From NCBI GenBank assembly GCA_018711415.1, contig DVIJ01000087.1, positions 1-53,164 on the forward strand: 53,164 bases of DNA, read 5' to 3'. Positions 49,084-53,164 of this stretch are shown here, piece by piece. A program made the translations under genes and the position numbers. The stretch comes from Scatomorpha merdavium. GTDB taxonomy: Bacteria > Bacillota > Clostridia > Oscillospirales > Oscillospiraceae. Position 1 is the stretch's first letter; every line of letters begins with the position of its first letter. A model generated the notes under the pieces. That model saw only the letters and a program-made list of their open reading frames with translations. It made no database searches and was not told the origin of the DNA.

Positions 49084-50085
49084 TTGTCTAAAAAGACGAA
49101 GGATACGGAATATCTGACTATCTCGGCCATGCTGCGGGCCAGGGAGGCCTCCATGCTCAGCCGCGAGAAGATGGACAGGATGCTCGCCGCCGCAAGCTAC
49201 GCAGAGGCCGCAAAGCTCCTGGCCGAGTGCGGCTATGAGGACCTCTCCGAGTCGGACGCCGCCGGGATAGACGCGGCGCTCTCGCAGCGCAGGAGCGCGG
49301 CCTTCACGGAGCTCGCGGGCCTTGCGGCGCAGAGCGAGGCAGTGGATATCTTCAGGCTCAAATACGACTACCACAACATAAAGACCCTGGTCAAAGCGGC
49401 CGGGGCGGGCGTGGCCGGGGAGCGGCTGCTCTCCGACTGCGGCAGGGTCCCCGCGGCAAAGCTCAGTTCCGCCGTGGAGGAGGAGCGCTTCTCAGACCTG
49501 CCCGCGGACATGGCCGCGGCCTACGAGAACGCCAAGAGCGTCCTGGCCAGGACCTCAAACCCCCAGCTCGCGGACTTCGAGCTGGACAGGGCCTATTTCG
49601 CGGAGCTGGCAAAGCTCGCGGAGAAAACGGGCAGCGAGTTCGTGCGGGGCTACGTCCGCACCCTCATAGACAGCGCCAACCTGCGCGCCGCGGTGCGCAC
49701 CGTGCGCATGGGCAAGGACCGCGAGTTCATGCTGACGGCCCTCGTCCCCGGCGGGAACGTGGACAGAGACACCCTCTGCCAGGCCGCCGAAAGCGGCGAA
49801 AACCTCGCCGCGCTCTACGTCTCGTCCTGCCTCGAGCAGGCGGCGGCCCTCGGCGCAGAGGCCATGAAGGGCGGCGCCATGACGGACTTCGAGCTCGCCT
49901 GCGACAACGCCGTCTCCGTCTACCTGGCCCGGGCCAAGACCAAGCCCTTCGGCATAGAGGCCGTTGCGGAATACCTCGCCCTGCTCGAGAGCGAGATAAC
50001 CGCCGCGCGCATGATCCTCACAGGCCGCCTCGCCGGGATAGAGCCGGAGGTCATTCGGGAAAGGCTGCGTGATATCAATGCTTAA
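49084..50085 (+). CDS. ntpC: V-type ATP synthase subunit C
   Basis: A 333-residue subunit C (subunit d-like), connecting the rotor ring to the central stalk. It begins with SKKTKDTEYLTISAMLRARE and shows the family pattern of helical repeats with KYDYHNIKTLVKA near residue 95 and the C-terminal LLESEITAARMILTGRLAG. TTG at 49084 is the start (AAGGGGG 7 bases upstream). Its end overlaps ntpF by 8 bases. Confidence 0.93.
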   Translation: MSKKTKDTEYLTISAMLRAREASMLSREKMDRMLAAASYAEAAKLLAECGYEDLSESDAAGIDAALSQRRSAAFTELAGLAAQSEAVDIFRLKYDYHNIKTLVKAAGAGVAGERLLSDCGRVPAAKLSSAVEEERFSDLPADMAAAYENAKSVLARTSNPQLADFELDRAYFAELAKLAEKTGSEFVRGYVRTLIDSANLRAAVRTVRMGKDREFMLTALVPGGNVDRDTLCQAAESGENLAALYVSSCLEQAAALGAEAMKGGAMTDFELACDNAVSVYLARAKTKPFGIEAVAEYLALLESEITAARMILTGRLAGIEPEVIRERLRDINA

Positions 50086-50395
50086 AATCGCCGTTTTGGG
50101 CGGGCGCGACACGGTCATGGGCTTCAAGGCGCTCGGGCTGGACGTCTTTCCCGCCGGCAGCGCCGAGGAGGCAAAGGAGGCCTTCCGCCGCCTCACTCGT
50201 GAATCCGAAGGCGAATACGCCATCATCTATGTCGAGGAGAACCTGGCCCGGGACCTCGAACACGAGATCGCCAGGTATAAGGACGTACCCAGTCCCGCGA
50301 TCATATTCATCCCCGGCAGAGAAGGCCCGCTGGGCCTCGGCCAGGCCGCGCTGAAGGCGGCCGTCGAAAAGGCCGTGGGAACAGACATTTTGTAA
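50078..50395 (+). CDS. ntpG: V-type ATP synthase subunit F
   Basis: A 105-residue central-stalk subunit with a Rossmann-like fold: LKIAVLGGRDTVMGFKALGLDVFP at the start (family-diagnostic) and PSPAIIFIPGREGPLGLG near residue 70. Subunit F sits beside subunit D in the rotor axle. ATG 50078 is preferred; GTG 50069 is in frame and closer to a GGGAAAGG site, so the first three residues are uncertain. In the Enterococcus nomenclature this is NtpG. Confidence 0.92.
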   Translation: MLKIAVLGGRDTVMGFKALGLDVFPAGSAEEAKEAFRRLTRESEGEYAIIYVEENLARDLEHEIARYKDVPSPAIIFIPGREGPLGLGQAALKAAVEKAVGTDIL

Positions 50396-50408
50396 AGAAG
50401 GTTTGCAG

Positions 50409-52178
50409 ATGAGCGGAATTATAACGAAAGTATCCGGCCCGCTGGTCGTGGCCGAGGGCCTGGCCGACGCAAACGTGTCGGACGTGGTCCGTGTCGGCAG
50501 CCAGCGGCTCATTGGCGAGATCCTCAACATGACCGGAGACTCCGCGTCCATCCAGGTCTATGAGGAGACCTCGGGCCTCGGCCCCGGCGCCGAGGTCGTC
50601 ACCACGGGTCTGCCGCTGTCGGTGGAGCTCGGCCCCGGTATGCTGGAAAACATCTACGACGGTATCCAGCGTCCCCTGCCCGAGATCCGCGCCCTCACCG
50701 GCGAGACCATCACCCGCGGCGTCCAGGTCGCGGCGCTCAACCGCCAGAAGAAGTGGGACTTCGTCCCCGTCGCCCAGCCGGGCCAGCACGTCGCCGCGGG
50801 CGACGTCCTCGGCACCGTCCAGGAGACCAGCGCCATCCTCCACAAGATCATGGTGCCCCCCGGGGTCAGCGGGACGGTCAAGTCCATCGAAAAGGGCGAG
50901 TTCACCGTGGACCACGTCGTCGCCGTCCTCGAGGACTACAACGGCAAGACCCGTGAGCTCACCATGGTCCAGAACTGGCCGGTCCGTATCGCCCGGCCCT
51001 ACAGCCAGAAATACACCCCCGCCAGGCCCATGAACAGCGGCCAGCGCATCATAGACACGCTCTTCCCCATCGCCAAGGGCGGCACCGCCGCGGTCCCCGG
51101 CCCCTTCGGCTCCGGCAAGACCGTCGTGCAGCACCAGCTCGCCAAGTGGTCCGACGTGGACATCGTCGTCTACATCGGCTGCGGCGAGCGCGGCAACGAG
51201 ATGACGGACGTCCTCATGGAGTTCCCCGAGCTGACCGACCCCCGCAACGGCGAACCCCTCATGAAGCGCACCGTCCTCATAGCGAACACCTCCGACATGC
51301 CCGTCGCGGCCCGCGAGGCCTCCATCTACACGGGCATCACCATAGCCGAGTACTTCCGCGACATGGGCTACGACGTGGCCGTCCTCGCAGACTCGACGTC
51401 CCGCTGGGCCGAGGCCCTGCGCGAGATGTCCGGCCGTCTGGAAGAGATGCCCGGCGAAGAGGGCTACCCCGCCTACCTGGCCAGCCGTCTCGCCCAGTTC
51501 TACGAGCGCGCGGGCGTGGTCGAGTGCCTCGGCTCCGACGAGCGCCGCGGCTCCGTCACCGCCATCGGCGCGGTCTCGCCCCCGGGCGGCGACACCTCCG
51601 AGCCCGTCTCCCAGGCCACCATGCGCATCGTCAAGGTGTTCTGGGCGCTGGACTCCTCCCTGGCCTACGCCAGGCACTTCCCGGCCATCAACTGGCTCAC
51701 GTCCTACTCGCTCTACGTGGACACCCTCAAGCCCTGGTATGAGAAGGAGTTCGGCGCGAAGTACATGCAGAACCGCGACAAGGCCATGCACATCCTCCAG
51801 GAGGAGGCCGAGCTGCAGGAGATCGTCCGCCTCGTCGGCCAGGACGCCCTCTCCCCGAACGACCGCCTCACCATGGAGACCGCCAAGATGATCCGCGAGG
51901 ACTTCCTCCAGCAGAACGCCTTCATCGACGAGGACGCCTATTCGAGCTATTTGAAGCAGTTCCGCCTGCTGGACATGGTCCTCCAGTACGACTCCGTCTG
52001 CCGCGAGGCCATCGCCGCCGGCGCGGACATGAACAAGCTCTTCAACATCCCCGCGCGCGAGCGCATCGGCCGCGCCAAGATGGTGCCGCAGGACGAGGTC
52101 GTCGCGGCCTTCGACGGCATCATCGACGAGATGAAGGCCGAGATAGCCGAAATTGCCGAGGGAGGTGAGGACGAATGA
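50409..52178 (+). CDS. ntpA: V-type ATP synthase catalytic subunit A
   Basis: A 589-residue catalytic A subunit. It has the V-ATPase non-homologous insert (about residues 110-180), Walker A GPFGSGKTVVQHQ near residue 230, the GERGNEM motif, the Walker B LADSTSRWAEALRE and SPPGGDTSEPV. ATG 50409 is chosen with AAGG 7 bases upstream; the in-frame TTG two codons earlier is less likely. Stop overlaps the ntpB start by ATGA. With subunit B it forms the A3B3 head. Confidence 0.97.
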   Translation: MSGIITKVSGPLVVAEGLADANVSDVVRVGSQRLIGEILNMTGDSASIQVYEETSGLGPGAEVVTTGLPLSVELGPGMLENIYDGIQRPLPEIRALTGETITRGVQVAALNRQKKWDFVPVAQPGQHVAAGDVLGTVQETSAILHKIMVPPGVSGTVKSIEKGEFTVDHVVAVLEDYNGKTRELTMVQNWPVRIARPYSQKYTPARPMNSGQRIIDTLFPIAKGGTAAVPGPFGSGKTVVQHQLAKWSDVDIVVYIGCGERGNEMTDVLMEFPELTDPRNGEPLMKRTVLIANTSDMPVAAREASIYTGITIAEYFRDMGYDVAVLADSTSRWAEALREMSGRLEEMPGEEGYPAYLASRLAQFYERAGVVECLGSDERRGSVTAIGAVSPPGGDTSEPVSQATMRIVKVFWALDSSLAYARHFPAINWLTSYSLYVDTLKPWYEKEFGAKYMQNRDKAMHILQEEAELQEIVRLVGQDALSPNDRLTMETAKMIREDFLQQNAFIDEDAYSSYLKQFRLLDMVLQYDSVCREAIAAGADMNKLFNIPARERIGRAKMVPQDEVVAAFDGIIDEMKAEIAEIAEGGEDE

Positions 52179-53164
52179 TCCGTGAATACAAGACTATACG
52201 CGAGGTCGCCAATCCTCTGATGGTCGTCAAGCAGGTCGAGGGCGTCACCTACGACGAGCTGGGCGAGCTCGAGCTGCCCAACGGCGAAAAGCGCCGCTGC
52301 AAGGTCCTCGAGGTCGAGGGCGACACCGCAGTCGTTCAGCTCTTCGAGTCCGCGCAGGGCATAAACCTCGCCGGGACGAAGGTCCGCTTCCTGGGCCACC
52401 CGCTGGAGCTGGGCGTCTCGGAGGACATGCTCGGCCGCGTCTTTAACGGCATGGGCGAGCCCATAGACGGCGGCCCGGAGATCCTGGCCGACGCGCACCG
52501 CGACATAAACGGCCTGCCCATGAACCCCGCCGCCCGCGCCTACCCCGCCGAGTTCATCCAGACCGGCGTCTCCACGATAGACGGCCTGAACACCCTGGTC
52601 CGCGGCCAGAAACTGCCCATCTTCTCCTGCTCCGGCCTGCCGCACGCCGCGCTCGCCGCACAGATCGCCCGCCAGGCCCGCGTCCTCGGCGCGAATGAGA
52701 ACTTCGCCGTCGTGTTCGCGGCCATCGGCATCACCTTTGAGGAGTCCGAGTACTTCATTCAGGACTTCCGCCGCACCGGCGCAATAGACAGGACCGTCGT
52801 TTTCTCGAACCTCGCCAACGACCCCGCCGTCGAGCGTATCGCCACCCCGCGTATGGCCCTGACCGCGGCCGAGTACCTGGCCTTCGAGAAGGACATGCAC
52901 GTCCTCGTCATCCTGACGGACATCACGAACTACGCAGAGGCCCTGCGTGAGGTCTCCGCCGCGAAGAAAGAGGTCCCCGGCCGCCGCGGCTACCCCGGCT
53001 ACCTCTACACCGACCTTGCGACGATGTACGAGCGCGCCGGACGAAGGATAGGCAAGAAGGGCTCCATCACGATGATCCCAATCCTGACCATGCCCGAGGA
53101 CGACAAGACCCACCCCATCCCGGACCTCACCGGCTACATCACCGAGGGCCAGATCATCCTCTCC
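52175..53164 (+). CDS. ntpB: V-type ATP synthase subunit B, 3'-truncated by the window edge
   Basis: The first 330 residues of the non-catalytic B subunit; the frame is open at the last base, so about 130 residues are missing. It begins MIREYKTIREVANPLMVV, has the degenerate P-loop FSCSGLPHAALAAQIARQA typical of subunit B, GITFEESEYFIQDFRR and VLTDITNYAEALREVSAAKKE-like sequence (VILTDITNYAEAL). ATG 52175 overlaps the ntpA stop and follows GGAGGTGAGG. A subunit D gene is expected just beyond the window. Confidence 0.96.
   Translation, partial: MIREYKTIREVANPLMVVKQVEGVTYDELGELELPNGEKRRCKVLEVEGDTAVVQLFESAQGINLAGTKVRFLGHPLELGVSEDMLGRVFNGMGEPIDGGPEILADAHRDINGLPMNPAARAYPAEFIQTGVSTIDGLNTLVRGQKLPIFSCSGLPHAALAAQIARQARVLGANENFAVVFAAIGITFEESEYFIQDFRRTGAIDRTVVFSNLANDPAVERIATPRMALTAAEYLAFEKDMHVLVILTDITNYAEALREVSAAKKEVPGRRGYPGYLYTDLATMYERAGRRIGKKGSITMIPILTMPEDDKTHPIPDLTGYITEGQIILS

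Overview
The window is a G+C-rich bacterial chromosome segment (clearly above 60% G+C by eye). I place it in an endospore-forming member of the Clostridia, most likely Oscillospiraceae-like. The reasons are the forespore sigma factor SigG next to a YlmC/YmxH-family sporulation gene, a DacF-like D,D-carboxypeptidase, a CIRCE operator on groESL, a V-type ATPase operon of the Enterococcus/Clostridium kind, a Bce-type two-component/ABC module, and many sigma-A-type TTGACA-17-TATAAT promoters ahead of GGAGG ribosome sites. The genus call is inference. Genes are densely packed. I see no rRNA, tRNA, CRISPR array, insertion sequence or complete prophage.

Layout. 1-5.2 kb (+): 3' part of carB, a YbjQ-family gene, sigG with a hairpin over its ribosome site, a PRC-barrel sporulation gene and a nitroreductase. 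5.2-10.8 kb (-): a compact seven-gene pyrimidine operon pyrC-K-D-F-E-B-I with overlapping or nearly abutting genes; together with carB it covers most of UMP synthesis. 11.1-13.1 kb (+): a large lipoprotein of unknown function, followed by a cluster of inverted repeats. 13.4-17.6 kb (-): groES-groEL under CIRCE, a diacylglycerol-kinase-like lipid kinase and a THUMP-type RNA methyltransferase. 17.8-20.1 kb (+): a conserved unknown gene overlapping cstA by ATGA. 20.2-20.9 kb (+): a phage-type DUF6291-like gene carrying tandem repeats. 20.9-26.9 kb (-): glyA, then response regulator, histidine kinase, ABC ATPase, large permease and a 34-residue membrane peptide.

27-37.4 kb: PAP2 phosphatase (-), gluQRS (+), a P-type cation ATPase (-), serC-serA (-), mtaB (-) divergent from a cysteine desulfurase (+), and an AI-2E-family membrane protein (-). 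37.7-44.4 kb (+): dacF-like, pgi, a small P-loop protein, cardiolipin synthase, and rpsB-tsf with a structured leader. 44.5-45.3 kb (-): a stand-alone E2/CAT-like protein lacking the usual catalytic histidine. 45.6 kb to the end (+): V-type ATPase genes for G/H, I, K, E, C, F, A and partial B, preceded by a terminator-like hairpin in the leader.

Most of the content is housekeeping. The points that best repay a second look are the regulatory RNAs (sigG hairpin, rpsB leader, V-ATPase leader), the uncharacterised cstA partner, the tiny membrane peptide closing the Bce-type module, the histidine-less E2-like protein, and the abrupt codon-use change at the very start of carB. Nothing here convincingly amounts to a wholly new multi-gene system.
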